A stretch of DNA of 64,000 nt, taken from assembly GCA_907163375.1 (NCBI GenBank), contig CAJQUW010007257.1:51352-115351 (forward strand). Reading direction: 5' to 3'. Positions 13,309 through 24,816 of this stretch are shown piece by piece (within the stretch, counting starts at the first letter, position 1; each line of letters starts with the position of its first letter). This DNA comes from Prostheceraeus crozeri (lineage: Eukaryota; Platyhelminthes; Polycladida; Euryleptidae). Under the pieces are notes generated by a model. The model was given only the letters and a program-made list of their open reading frames with translations. It had not been told where the DNA came from and did not search any database. The position numbers were made by a program, and so were the translations under genes.

Positions 13309-13755
13309 ATGACAAGCCCTCCGACCACACCAAACACAAAATTCTCTTCTCCATGCTCAACATCCAAGGCGCTCGTTGCACCAAACGCTCCAACGAAGGG
13401 GAAGGTAGAGAAGGTGTACCGACTGGACAATATCAGAAAGTTGTCATTACCAGCGGACAACGAAGAGAGTGTATGTGAGAAGGAGTGTCCCGACTTAACA
13501 GGCGTGAGGTGGAAGTATCTCCAGTACGATACTGACGATGTGATGGAGATCACCAGCACGAAATTCCTCCACCAATTATGGGAGTGGTACACCCCTAACT
13601 CCCAGCCACGAACTATGGCAGAGTGGGAGTATATTGACAAAGTGAGGCTCGCAGTGGAAGAACGATTAAAGCAACTGAACTGTTTTTGTTATGTATGTGA
13701 AGTCAGACTCTGGGACGATATTGATGATGAAGACCTTTTGAAATACATGCCATAA
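13309..13755 (+). CDS. Small unknown protein of element A (148 aa)
   Basis: ATG at 13309 (context CAACATGAC) opens 148 codons. The N-terminal ~35 residues are Ser/Thr/Pro-rich and likely disordered. The C-terminal half has WKYLQYDTDDVME, a Trp-rich stretch (LWEWYTP, AEWEYIDKV) and a CFCYVCEVRLWDD segment with a C-x-C-x2-C pattern. I do not recognise the family. The AATAAA signal at 13754-13759 overlaps the stop codon at 13753-13755, a compaction typical of virus-like genomes. It is divergent from the polymerase and probably shares its promoter region. No homologue is seen in element B. Confidence 0.6.
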   Translation: MTSPPTTPNTKFSSPCSTSKALVAPNAPTKGKVEKVYRLDNIRKLSLPADNEESVCEKECPDLTGVRWKYLQYDTDDVMEITSTKFLHQLWEWYTPNSQPRTMAEWEYIDKVRLAVEERLKQLNCFCYVCEVRLWDDIDDEDLLKYMP

Positions 13756-13899
13756 TAAATTTTTATTTCATATTATCTTTGCTTTCATACTGACTTACTT
13801 GAATGGGGCTTCAGTGGATGATTTAACCATGTATACTTTTTCATTTGGAAATAGTAGCACACTTAGTTTAACTTGCGATTCTTATAACATTTCATATGG

Positions 13900-14607
13900 A
13901 TGATAATGGTAGATGAAATAGTGTCAAATAAAATTAAGATAGCTTACACTTCTGATACAGGGATAGCAATCGACTGCGATCCATGTGTAAAGAGCTTGTT
14001 AGACTACGGAAGAGAGAAGTGTGTTATGTTGCGTGTGGCGCGTGAGTGTCCTCCCATTTCATTCCATTCATCAATTCGTCTCATTGATAGAGACAGGTAG
14101 AACTCATGGTTCTCATAACGTATGCAATGGAAAGTTTTAGGCAACCTTCGACAGTTGGCTAAATGTCGCCCTGGCGCGAATGCATACTACGTTGAGACAG
14201 AGGCAATCACTTGCAAACATGACGCAGAGAGGTTTAACAAGATTGACCATTGCCGAATGTCCCTTGCGGTATACATAGCTACGGGTTTCACCGCCGCCCT
14301 TTACAGGAACGCCCGTCGAAAGGAAGTATTACACCGAACTTCATTTGCAACGTTCAAGTTGACTGATAGCAGATTCAACTTAATGATAGTATTCGCCAGT
14401 CCGAAGACTGCCCAGGGCAAACCGCGAGGAGGTTCTATCATGTCTTGCCCCATGGTGGCCCTTAAGAGAGCCGATGGTTCGTTCTCGGGGTGTGTGGTAG
14501 GGACTCAGGCTTGCTGTTTCGACTGCGGCTCCGGCAACGGGGCGGGTGGTCGCTTCTCTTGGATGTCTGTAAAGAAAGAAGTAGTGAGTTATCATCTTAC
14601 ATATTAA
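13900..14607 (+). CDS. Conserved two-frame block, unknown product (element A copy)
   Basis: Two open frames follow one another in different phases. The first starts MIMVDEIV and includes DCDPCVKSLLDYGREKC; the second starts MQWKVLGNLRQ and includes YVETEAITCKHDAERFNK and a Cys/Arg-rich middle. They may be exons of one gene; a GTGAGT donor-like site is at 14042, but I could not settle the structure. The block up to about 14490 is about 98-99% identical in DNA to both arms of element B, including third codon positions and the stretch between the frames, and the second frame is identical in protein over 123 residues. Base composition is clearly less AT-rich than the surroundings. The 3' end overlaps the end of the coiled-coil gene on the other strand. 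No family is recognised. Confidence 0.55.
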
Positions 14608-15677
14608 TTTAGTCATTTTTACTTACAGATCTTCTCGGACGCTTCCTCATAAAGGAAATTCGAGATCGGATCACGATGATCGAAGGTGAAGTGTAGACAC
14701 TCCACCCCTTTCTTCACCCGAGAGTAGCATTTCTCCCCTCTTCCACGCTCGTACAAGAGAGGAGTTTCTGCTACTCTCCCCTTTCTAATAGGGATGTGCA
14801 GACGACTGGAACGCAACCTTCGATCGCGATCCACCAGCTGCGCCGAACGGTGCAGCTCGTGGTTCGTCTCGACCACCTTAGCCATCTGCACACGGAGTCT
14901 CTCCACTTCCTCCTTCAACCTTCGTATCTCCTTCTCCCTACTTTCCCTCTCTGCTAGTAAAGCCTCTTCTCTGGCTTTCCCCTCGAGAGTCTTGAGCCTC
15001 TCCTGCTCCAACTCGCCATCCCGCTCGCTTAATCTCTCCTTCACCTTCTTCATCTCTCCGGCCACGTTCTTTAGGTCCTCATACTTTGCCTTGTATGAGA
15101 AGGCCTCCTCCTTCAACTTATCCACCTCTTTCTTTAGTCTATCCCGTTCGGCGATCACCGGCGGGCGCTTGACAAAATTGCGACATTGTGTTGCAATTCC
15201 ACTCGCAGTTACGGCTGTAGGGGTCTCGCGATCGAGGTCGACGTCCTCGATAAGTTGCGACTCTAGCTCTCCCTCCTCCTCCTCACTATCGCTGCTGGTC
15301 AGCGAGCTCTCGCTACTAAGTGAGGATACAGCGGCAATCGCTTCAATGGCGGATTGTAGCTCAGTGGCCTCAGTGGTGAAGAGTGAACTCCGTTCTTGCT
15401 GGTTGGCAGATTGTAGCTCCAAAGAGCGGAGCTCAGTGGCGAAGAGTGAACTCCGTTCTTCTTCGCCTACTTCGCTTGTTTGACACTCGCTGTGTTGTGA
15501 GTGCCAATCCTCCAGCCGCTCACTTAAGCGACTGACTTTGTGGGCTCCGCAATAGTAGCGAGCGACCCCTATCTGTCTCTTGTTAGTGCAAGCGTGCTTC
15601 TTGAAGGCGTCAGCTCGGAATACCTTCCGGCATTGACACAGTTTGAAACTGGTCTTCATATTATTGTATTTCGGCAT
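14505..15677 (-). CDS. Zinc-finger/coiled-coil protein of element A (A allele)
   Basis: Exon 1 runs from the ATG at 15677 to 14637. A 60-bp GT-AG intron (14577-14636, GTAAGT...TTTACAG) follows, and a short last exon ends in TGA at 14505-14507. The N-terminal ~65 residues carry Cys and His spaced as in a zinc-binding module (CQCRKVF, AFKKHAC, YYCGAH, WHSQHSEC). Then comes an acidic Ser/Glu-rich linker, a charged coiled coil (~residues 170-270), and a conserved C-terminal basic segment (SSRLHIP, CYSRVKKGVECLHFTFDH). It is about 55-60% identical to the element B proteins at the N-terminus, with the same exon layout. The role is unknown; a DNA-binding or structural role is plausible. The copy looks whole. 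Confidence 0.75.
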
Positions 15678-15678
15678 T

Positions 15679-16715
15679 TCTGAAACGAAAAACGGAAAAC
15701 AATGATTTACACTTAGTGAGGAATGATAGATTTAAGTGTAGTGAGTGGCACTCGATCCCGTCAACAGCCCGAAGGCCTTGTACTGATCACTAGGGAAGTG
15801 AGAGATCTTCCCCGATACCCGTTATTTACAGCTTAAGACATCATTGTCACTGCCCCGAAGTGGTAACAGCAACGCCGAGTCAAAGGTAGTGAACAGTAGC
15901 TGGGATCTAACCCCTCAAAGCTGCCTTAGACTTAGTTAAATTTGAAATCTGATAGCAGATTTGAACTCAGCATACTTGAAAACCTTGAGGAAACATTCCA
16001 AGTCATTGCTTTGATCAGCTTGATAGCAAGCCGTAGAGAGCTTGATTCACCAGCGTTTTGCAATGGAGATGTTTAGAGGCCACCCATGACAAGATAGCTA
16101 AGACTCAACCGATTGGCGTTCAAAGTGCTACGTTGAGAGCTGTGTCAAATGCCCAACATGAGACATGAGTTGTCCCAGCGGTTACGGTCTCAAATATGAC
16201 ACATTCCCTTGCCACACTTATCACTACGGCATCGTCCGCCGTCCCGAAGGAACACCCTGTCAGTGGAATATTACAGCAAAACTCTCCGTGTCTTGCTCGC
16301 TTTCAGTGAAAAGCCGCTTATATCATGAGAAGACTGGTTCAGACATCATTAAAAATGCTTTCATTGACTTCAGCAGGGTCGAAAACCCCAGAAAACCTCC
16401 AAAACTAGTGAATTTAAATTTTTCAACTTTTTAGCACTACTTATGAAATTTTATAAGTAGTCCATCACTTAGGGCAGGTCAATAGCGACCGAACCTTTTT
16501 TGAATCAAGTCAAACAGACTTGTAGAAGCAAAGTTACAAGCCTTTAAAGTTTTGGAGTCTTTTATGGCCTGGAGACGAAGGCCATCTCCTGGCGAACCTC
16601 TAAGTCTGACGCCTTAGCTGATATCAGCAATGAAATTTTCTAAGTCGGTTTCTTACAGAAACTCGGGATTTGGAATGTCCGAAGCTATCATCGGAGTTCA
16701 GAGAGACGACTTACC
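15679..16715 (-). promoter_or_regulatory. Spliced leader/intron region of the A coiled-coil gene
   Basis: On the minus strand a donor GTAAGT lies at 16714 downward and an acceptor TTTCAG ends at 15680, so this interval appears to be a leader intron. The segment 15715-15977 is about 97% identical to the matching leader of element B although it is non-coding. A 26-bp hairpin (16436-16461; arms ACTACTTAT and ATAAGTAGT) is shared. A 403-bp segment absent from B interrupts it. Confidence 0.6.
15985..16387. other. 403-bp insertion in element A relative to B, flanked by GAAAACC
   Basis: Element B reads straight through CTTGAAAACCCCAG. In A, GAAAACC occurs at 15978-15984 and again at 16381-16387, with 403 bp ending in the second copy. 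This is either an insertion with a 7-bp target duplication or a microhomology deletion in B. No terminal inverted repeat is seen, and no transposon family is recognised. Confidence 0.6.
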
Positions 16716-16763
16716 GTTGACAATCGCTCTCGTCTTAATGACATCTCACTGTCAGTTCCCAGC

Positions 16764-16797
16764 TTATATAGTGTGTGGCGATCAGCTGATGACGTAA
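16764..16797 (-). promoter_or_regulatory. CRE-like + TATA core promoter, element A
   Basis: Read on the minus strand: TTACGTCA (16790-16797), an E-box-like CAGCTG, then TATATAA (16764-16770), followed about 50 bp later by the leader donor GTAAGT. The same arrangement is at matching places in both arms of B. Confidence 0.65.
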
Positions 16798-19700
16798 TAC
16801 CCATCATCCAAACACTAAAAATCCCGTCTATCTCCGGTTCTAGTGCTCCGATTGAGCTGGAAATACACCATTTCCATGTAGAATTTGACGCTAAATCCGA
16901 ATCTGGCCTCCGTTTTCCCATCCGATGCTTCGTTTTGGCTCTACAGTAGGCAGCCATCGCAAAAATTCTAACTGTCGTTTTTCCGAAAAATGTTGAAAAT
17001 TTTTCTCTCCGATTGACTTGAAACTCACCATACAGATAGAAAATTTCACGCTGATTCCAAATCTGAAATCCGTTTTCCAATCCGATGCTTCGTTTTGAAG
17101 CTACAGCCCAAAACGTCCCAAATTCTAACTCTGTCGTTTTTTACCAATGTCCCAAAATCTTAAATGGCGTCTCACATCTAAACGAAGACAGATAGGAACA
17201 AGCCGATTCTTTCAGTGAATTTGTCTCACTCTTAGCTTTCAAACGAGCTATGGCACGACAAAATCCGTTCACTGGAAGCCAAAATCGAAGCAAGCTGTCC
17301 AGAGGGGGGGGAGTCAGCGAAATTTTTCTCTCCGATGGCGTTCAAATTCACCATACAGATAGAGAATTTCACGCTGATTCCAAATCTGAAATCCGTTTTC
17401 TCATCCGATTCTTCGTTTGGGCGCTACACACCAAAACGTCCCAAATTCTAACTCTGTCGTTTTTTACCAATGTCCCAAAATCTTAAATGGCGTCTCACAT
17501 CTAAACGAAGACAGATAGGAACAAGCCGATTCTTTCAGTGAATTTGTCTCACTCTTAGCTTTCAAACGAGCTATGGCACGACAAAATCCGTTCACTGGAA
17601 GCCAAAATCGAAGCAAGCTGTCCAGAGGGGGGGGGAGTCAGCGAAATTTTTCTCTCCGATGGCGTTCAAATTCACCATACAGATAGAGAATTTCACGCTG
17701 ATTCCAAATCTGAAATCCGTTTTCTCATCCGATGCTTCGTTTGGGCGCTACACACCAAAACGTCCCAAATTCTAACTCTGTCGTTTTTTACCAATGTCCC
17801 AAAATCTTAAATGGCGTCTCACATCTAAACGAAGACAGATAGGAACAAGCCGATTCTTTCAGTGAATTTGTCTCACTCTTAGCTTTCAAACGAGCTATGG
17901 CACGACAAAATCCGTCCACTGGAAGCCAAGATCGAAGCGAGCTGTCCAGAGGGGGGGGGGACGTCAGCAAAATTTTTTCTCTCCGATTGACTTGAAACTC
18001 ACCATACAGATAGAGAATTTCACGCTGATTCCAAATCTGAAATCCGTTTTCCAATCCGATGCTTCGTTTTGAAGCTACAGCCCAAAACGTCCCAAATTCT
18101 AACTCTGTCGTTTTTCGCCAATGTCCTAAAATTTTAAATGGCGTCTCACATCTAAACGAAGACAGATAGGAACAAGCCGATTCTTTCAGTGAATTTGTCT
18201 CACTCTTAGCTTTCAAACGAGCTATGGCACGACAAAATCTGTCCACTGGAAGCCAAAATCGAAGCGAGCTGTCCAGAGGGGGGGGGGAGTCAGCGAAAAT
18301 TTTTTCTCTCCGATTGAGCTGGAAATATACCATTTCCATGTACAATTTGACGCTGAATCCGAATCTGGCCTCCGTTTTCTCATCCGATGCTTCGTTTTGG
18401 CTCTACAGTAGGCAGCCATCGCAAAAATTCTAACTCTGTCGTTTTTCGAAAAATGTTGAAAATTTTTTCTCGCCGATTGCCTTGAAACTCACCATACAGA
18501 TAGAGAATTTCACGCTGATTCCAAATCTGAAATCCGTTTTCCAATCCGATGCTTCGTTTTGAAGCTACAGCCCAAAACGTCCCAAATTCTAACTCTGTCG
18601 TTTTTCGCCAATGTCCCAAAATCTTAAATGGCGTCTCACATCTAAACGAAGACAGATAGGAACAAGCCGATTCTTTCAGTGAATTTGTCTCACTCTTAGC
18701 TTTCAAACGAGCTATGGCACGACAAAATCCGTTCACTGGAAGCCAAAATCGAAGCAAGCTGTCCAGAGGGGGGGGGAGTCAGCGAAAATTTTTCTCTCCG
18801 ATGGCGTTCAAATTCACCATATCGATAGAGAATTTCACGCTGATTCCAAATCTGAAATCCGTTTTCCAATCCGATGCTTCGTTTTGAAGCTACAGCCCAA
18901 AACGTCCCAAATTCTAACTCTGTCGTTTTTCACCAATGTCCCAAAATCTTAAATGGCGTCTCACATCTAAACGAAGACAGATAGGAACAAGCCGATTCTT
19001 TCACTGAATTTGTCTTACTCTTAGCTTTCAAACGAGCTATGGCACGACAAAATCCGTTCACTGGAAGCCAAAATCGAAGCAAGCTGTCCAGATGGGGGGG
19101 GGGGGGGAGTCAGCGAAATTTTTTTCTCCGATGGCGTTCAAATTCACCATACAGATAGAGAATTTCACGCTGATTCCAAATCTGAAATCCGTTTTCTCAT
19201 CCGATGCTTCGTTTGGGCGCTACACACCAAAACGTCCCAAATTCTAACTCTGTCGTTTTTTACCAATGTCCCAAAATCTTAAATGGCGTCTCACATCTAA
19301 ACGAAGACAGATAGGAACAAGCCGATTCTTTCAGTGAATTTGTCTCACTCTTAGCTTTCAAACGAGCTATAGCACGACAAAATCCGTCCACTGGAAGCCA
19401 AGATCGAAGCGAGCTGTCCAGAGGGGGGGGGACGTCAGCAAAACTTTTTCTCGCCGATCGACTTGAAACTCACCATACAGATAGAGAATTTCACGCTGAT
19501 TCCAAATCTGAAATCCGTTTTCCAATCCGATGCTTCGTTTTGAAGCTAGAGCCCAAAACGTCCCAAATTCTAACTCTGTCGTTTTTCGCCAATGTCCCAA
19601 AATCTTAAATGGCGTCTCACATCTAAACGAAGACAGATAGGAACAAGCCGATTCTTTCAGTGAATTTGTCTCACTCTTAGCTTTCAAACGAGCTATGGCA

Positions 19701-20394
19701 CGACAAAATCCGTCCACTGGAAGCCAAAATCGAAGCAAGCTGTCCAGAGGGGGGGGGGAGTCAGCGAAATTTTTTTCTCTCCGATTCAGCTGGAAATATA
19801 CCATTTCCATGTACAATTTGACGCTGAATCCGAATCTGGCCTCCGTTTTCCCAACCGATGCTTCGTTTTGGCTCTACAGTAGGCAGCCATCGCAAAAATT
19901 CTAACTCTGTCGTTTTTCGAAAAATGTTGAAAATTTTTTCTCGCCGATTGCCTTGAAACTCGTCCGTCTTTGTGGGGCAGTGCGATTTTCTGTTTTTCTG
20001 CCGTTGTTTGGTCACTGTTGCTATAATTTTTGGTACCATCAGCATCGTGGCATCAGGCTCTTTGTCTTGGTGTTGTCAGTTTTTCTGTCTGGGAAGCGGA
20101 TTTTTGTCGATGGGCTATTTTCAGTAATTGCGTTCCTAAATGATCATTGCTTAGTGTGATTCGTTGATCCGCGTGAAAGTTGCAGCCGCTGCAGTGTATT
20201 CTTCTTATTGTCCTTATTGTTCGCGTCAAGCTACGGTCTGGATTGTCAGCCGTCTACACTAACCTTGTAACACTGGTATTGTCAGTGCATTCCCTTGTCA
20301 GCTGATTTCGTCAATTGTAGAAAGAATTTCTGTCCAAATTTTCTTTGATTATTGATTTTTTGTGACGTCATTCTTATTTACGTCAGGACGTCGT

Positions 20395-21156
20395 ATGAAA
20401 GAAACAATGACTGACAAAACACCTAAGGGAGTTCGTACGCGATCTGGCTCTTCGTCAACAATAACGCTGAACGACATAAAATCTCTTATTGACGGTCACG
20501 TGAAAGATTTATCCAGCAAAATTGACGAAACACGTGATGGTATCGTCGCCTCTTTGAGGGACGAAATCTCTCAAATCCGTCAGACTGTTGTAGAGCTCAG
20601 TCTATCTTTACAAGAAATCAAAGATGAGAACAAGCAATTGAAGTTACGAAACAAAGAAATAGAAGACGAAATGTCAGACTTGAGGTCCAAACAATTTGAA
20701 GCTATAGAAGTAACAATGAACGAAATAATTGAAAGAGATAGACGGAAAATGAATGTGATGATTTCAGGTATTACAGAGTCTACTTCTAATGCTCTGGATG
20801 CTCGTAGAGAACATGACCTTTCAAAATGCGAGCAACTACTGACTACACTGGATATTGACGGCTCCGATGAGATAGAAAATGTTCACAGAGTTGGCAAGCA
20901 GAAAGATGGGAAAAGCAGGCCCATGAAGGTAGTTTTCAAGAGCATCAAAGCAAAAAATATGCTCCTTAGGAAAGCTAAGAACTTGCGAGCTTTTCCTAAT
21001 TATACGGGTGTCTTCATCAACGCCGATAGAACTCAGTGCCAGCAAGTATTGTTCAAGAAATTAAGAGAAGAAATGAAGAGTCGTAGAAGTAAGGGTGAAG
21101 ATGTCGTAATTTTCCATGATCGCGTCATTCAAAGGAATCAAATTCAAAATTTTTGA
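20395..21156 (+). CDS. ORF1: LINE ORF1 protein (coiled coil + RRM-like)
   Basis: 253 codons from ATG 20395. A Ser/Thr-rich N-terminus is followed by a long coiled coil (about residues 35-110, heptads through LRDEISQIRQTVVELSLSL) and a C-terminal domain with RRKMNVMISGI, ENVHRVGKQ and MKVVFKS, matching the RRM/CTD arrangement of L1-ORF1p-like proteins. It is expected to be an RNA-binding trimer that packages LINE RNA. The stop overlaps the start of the ORF2 frame, suggesting reinitiation or coupled translation. Confidence 0.85.
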   Translation: MKETMTDKTPKGVRTRSGSSSTITLNDIKSLIDGHVKDLSSKIDETRDGIVASLRDEISQIRQTVVELSLSLQEIKDENKQLKLRNKEIEDEMSDLRSKQFEAIEVTMNEIIERDRRKMNVMISGITESTSNALDARREHDLSKCEQLLTTLDIDGSDEIENVHRVGKQKDGKSRPMKVVFKSIKAKNMLLRKAKNLRAFPNYTGVFINADRTQCQQVLFKKLREEMKSRRSKGEDVVIFHDRVIQRNQIQNF

Positions 21157-23857
21157 ATCCATTTTTTAGTACTCGCTTATGTAAACCCATTAAAGCAACG
21201 AGTGTTGAACCTAATGTAGATGACGTGTGGCTACTTCTGTGTAATGCCACCTCTCTTTTTTACAAACTTGATGAGCTACGAATTCTTTGTTCTGTTTATA
21301 AACCTACCTTCATTTGTATAACCGAGACATGGCTGTCTTCTAACATCGAAAGTGACCTTGTAAACATTGATGGATATGTACTTTTCCGCAATGATAGGGG
21401 TGATGATACTTCAGACGAACGTCGTGGTGGTGGTACGTTAATTTACGCCTCTCATCAAGTCTCTCCAGCTGTTGTTTCTATTGAACATGAGAAGCCGAAA
21501 GGCATTGACTACACAATCATGAGTTTCAAAAGTTCGAATAAGCTGTGCTTTCTGATTTGTACATATGTTCCACCTGGTCTTCCTGTTGATCAGATAAATT
21601 GTTTCAAACATTTTATTGTGAGCATTTTTGATGATATTTTGTGTTCCTTACCTGATGCTGACATTTTTGTGTGTGGGGATTTCAATCGGTACGATTCTTC
21701 GTTTTTGACGACAAACTTCAATCTATCCAATATTGTTAATGAGCCTACGTTTGGTGACAACATCTTAGACAAGTTTTTCTGTAGTGAAACAAACTCAATC
21801 GGAGATTTTTTGTCTGCTACGGCTCCCCCACTTGGTAGTGCAACGAACCTTCACAAAATTGTATTAATTTCTGTTAAACGTCCTGTACGTAATGTCAATA
21901 ACCATTTTCATGAAGTGCTCGACCTACGAAGATCAAATCTTGATAAATTTCAATCTGTTATGTCTGAAGTAGACTGGACAAGAGTTATGGAATCGAGTGA
22001 TGTGAATTATGGCTTAGATGCCTTCTACAACATTCTGAAAGATGCAATCTCATGCATACCTGTATCAATAGTGAAATTTTCCGCAAGAACAAAACCTTGG
22101 GTCACTCCGGTGTTGCTTGAACTAATAAATAAACGCTGGAAAGCTTATCGCAACTGCAACTGGATGGTATATGAACATTATAAGGAGAAAATACGAACGG
22201 AAAAATCAAATCCAAAAGAATTTGGAGTTCAAATATGTGCAAATCACCAAAGGGTGTGTGGTCAGTAGTTAATGACATTCGAGGAAAAAATGAGGACAAC
22301 TCAGTAAACAAGATCATTTCACTATTTACTTGTGCCAACGAAGCAGTCAATTACATAAATCACAGTTTTGCCGACTCTTTTGGAAAAAGTGAGCCGTTCC
22401 CAATTCTCTCAACAGATAACTGTGCGATGCATCCCATTTGTAATGAATCACAAGTTTTTGAACTGCTTAGCACGTTGAAGACAAATAAATCGCCAGGTAG
22501 TGATGGCATAATTCCCTTGTTATTGAAAGTTTCCGCAAATTCATTGTACCAACCACTGTGTCATATTTTCAATCTTTCTTTTAAGACCGGTGTTTTCCCC
22601 GATTTTTGGAAAATCGCAGACATTTGTCCTATTCCCAAAACGCACCCAATAAAGAGAGACAATTTGAGACCGATATCATTGTTGCCTATTGTAAGTAAGC
22701 TCTGTGAACATGTTGTTCTGAAACGATTCTATGAGGACTTGATTAAAAACTATGATGATTGTCAATTTGCCTACAGACCGTACTCGTCAACAGTGTGTGC
22801 TTTAGTTGTCACTCATGACATAATTTGTAAATTTTTGGAAGAGACCGAAGTCATTGGTGTGCGTATACTCACTTTTGATATGACTAAGGCATTCGATTGC
22901 ATTCCCCACCATCTTCTTTTGGGTCGAATTTCAAAAATGTCTATTAATGATTGTAATGTTTTTGTCAATTGGTTGAACAGCTACCTTTGTAATCGCAAAC
23001 AGCGAGTGAAATTGGGTCAAAACAGGAGTTCTATGTTGTATGTGACAAGCGGTGTTCCTCAGGGATCAAAACTTTCTCCCCATCTTTTTTCTCTATATAT
23101 GTCAAGCTATAAGCCCCGTCATATTTCTGTAAGAGTTGTGAAGTACGCTGACGATGTCACATTAGTCATTCCTGTGTATCGCAATGTAAATGACCTAGAC
23201 ACTGTTTCTTCTGAAATTTGTAATTTTAAGGATTGGTGTTTTCTCAATCAAATGCATGTCAACAGCAGTAAATCCAAGGTTCTCAATGTCAATTTTTCGA
23301 AATTCCTTTTACATCCTGTCCAACATATTCAGAATGTAACGGAGATGAAAATTTTGGGTTTGTTTTTTAATGACAGGCTTACATGGTCAAGACATTTTGA
23401 TCATATAATATCGAATGTTTCCAAGCGATTGTATGTCCTCCGTATTTTGAAAGAAGTTCTGAATCACGACCAACTGTTGATCGTTTATAATTCCATCGTC
23501 CGATCTATTATAGACTATGCTTCACCTGTTTTTGTCAATCCTGGTGTTACGCTGGATCACAAATTGTTGCTTTTCTGTAAAAGAGCTTTTCGCATTATAC
23601 ATGGATTTGATGTTCGCTCTTGTTACAGGTGCTCAATGTTGGATATTTCAGATCGAAGAAACATGCTGGCGCAAAGACTGTTCAGGCAATCCCTTTCGAA
23701 CAATCGACACATTCTCCATGACCACCTACCTACTGCATCTGATCGTAGTCAAAGACTCATACTGCCACATATTAAGACAACACGTAGACTGAATTCCTTC
23801 TTAGTCTCAAGTGCCATGTTGTACAATGCTTCTCTGGTTTCGTCCGAACAATCATGA
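21153..23857 (+). pseudogene. ORF2: LINE ORF2: APE endonuclease + reverse transcriptase, one frameshift
   Basis: The N-terminal endonuclease has FICITETWLSS, DIFVCGDFN and NEPTFGDNILDKF; the usual SDH motif is altered to SATNLHK, which may impair activity. The reverse transcriptase has KSPGSDGI, LRPISLLPIVSK, FDMTKAFDCI, GVPQGSKLSP and the catalytic YADD (around 23142-23153). The two halves are in different frames: the endonuclease frame runs to 22268 and the RT frame is open from before 22211, so one indel lies shortly before that point. The start near 21153 has no ATG; the frame begins at or just after the ORF1 stop. Clade by motif: CR1/Jockey group. Confidence 0.88.
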
Positions 23858-24565
23858 CCTACTTACTTTTGTTACTTTTTGACTTTATCTTCTTAGATTA
23901 CTTGATATTTGTGTTATATTAGTGCTGTATATGTGTGTGCACCTCCGCGATTCTCATTGGAGGTGCCAGAATTGTAATTTGTTTTCCAAATATACGCTAA
24001 TTCATTCATTCATTCAAACTCACCATACAGATAGAGAATTTCACGCTGATTCCAAATCTGAAATCCGTTTTCTCATCCGATGCTTCGTTTTGAAGCTAGG
24101 GCCCAAAACGTCCCAAATTCTAACTCTGTCGTTTTTCGCCAATGTCCCAAAATCTTAAATGGCGTCTCACATCTAAACGAAGACAGATAGGAACAAGCCG
24201 ATTCTTTCAGTGAATTTGTCTCACTCTTAGCTTTCAAACGAGCTATGGCACGACAAAATCCGTTCACTGGAAGCCAAAATCGAAGCAAGCTGTCCAGAGG
24301 GGGGGGGAGTCAGCGAAAATTTTTCTCTCCGATGGCGTTCAAATTCACCATAGCGATGCAGAATTTCACGCTGAATCCGAATCTGGCCTCCGTTTTCTCA
24401 TCCGATGCTTCGTTTGGGCGCTACATACCAAAACGTGCCAAATTTTAACTCTGCCAAAATTTTGAAGAAACATTTTTTCTCGCCGATTGACTTCAAATTC
24501 ACCATACCGATGCGGAATTTTACGCTGATCACGAATCTAAAGTCCGTTTCACCATTCCACCACGC

Positions 24566-24634
24566 CAACCTAGACGGTCGCCCACGTCAACCTAGACGGT
24601 CGCCCACGTCAACCTAGGCGGTCGGCCACGTCAA
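24566..24634. repeat. 22-bp minisatellite, 3 copies
   Basis: CAACCTAGACGGTCGCCCACGT repeats with period 22 at 24566, 24588 and 24610, near the right terminus of element A. Confidence 0.8.
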
Positions 24635-24680
24635 CCCATACGAGACCAACACATCCGAGTCTCACACTCTGTCGTTTTCG

Positions 24681-24816
24681 AGGGGGGGGAGGGGGAGGGG
24701 GGGAGTCAGCGAACATCTTGTGAACGTGAACCAACCTGGCCGGCACACCACGACAGACCACAACCTCTGTCGTTCCAGAGGGGGGGAGGGGGAGGGGGAG
24801 GGGAGGGGGAGGGGGG
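24681..24816 (+). other. G-quadruplex-prone G-rich subterminal stretch of element A
   Basis: Runs of G5-G8 separated by single A residues at 24681-24705 and 24780-24816, easily satisfying four-run G4 patterns. The G-rich strand runs 5' to 3' toward the element end 35 bp away. Confidence 0.75.

Larger units (their letters stand above)
19962..24015 (+). mobile_element. CR1/Jockey-group LINE, near full length, nested in element A
   Basis: Length 4054 bp, with AAACTC on both sides (19956-19961 and 24016-24021) as a 6-bp target duplication. Order: about 430 bp 5'UTR, ORF1, ORF2 with endonuclease and reverse transcriptase, a short 3'UTR, and a 3' end of ATTC repeats instead of poly(A), as in CR1/L2-type LINEs. 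Its insertion into the terminal array of A dates it after A. Apart from one frameshift in ORF2 it looks intact, so it is recent. Confidence 0.92.

Noticed and set aside
14794-15483. 229-codon plus-strand frame over the coiled-coil gene
   Set aside because: Ser-rich antisense shadow of the Glu/Lys-rich coiled coil.
17250-20045. Many 65-185 codon frames in the terminal array of A (and the same in B)
   Set aside because: Each follows the ~325-bp unit and ends at the G-runs; the same peptide recurs in every unit on both strands.
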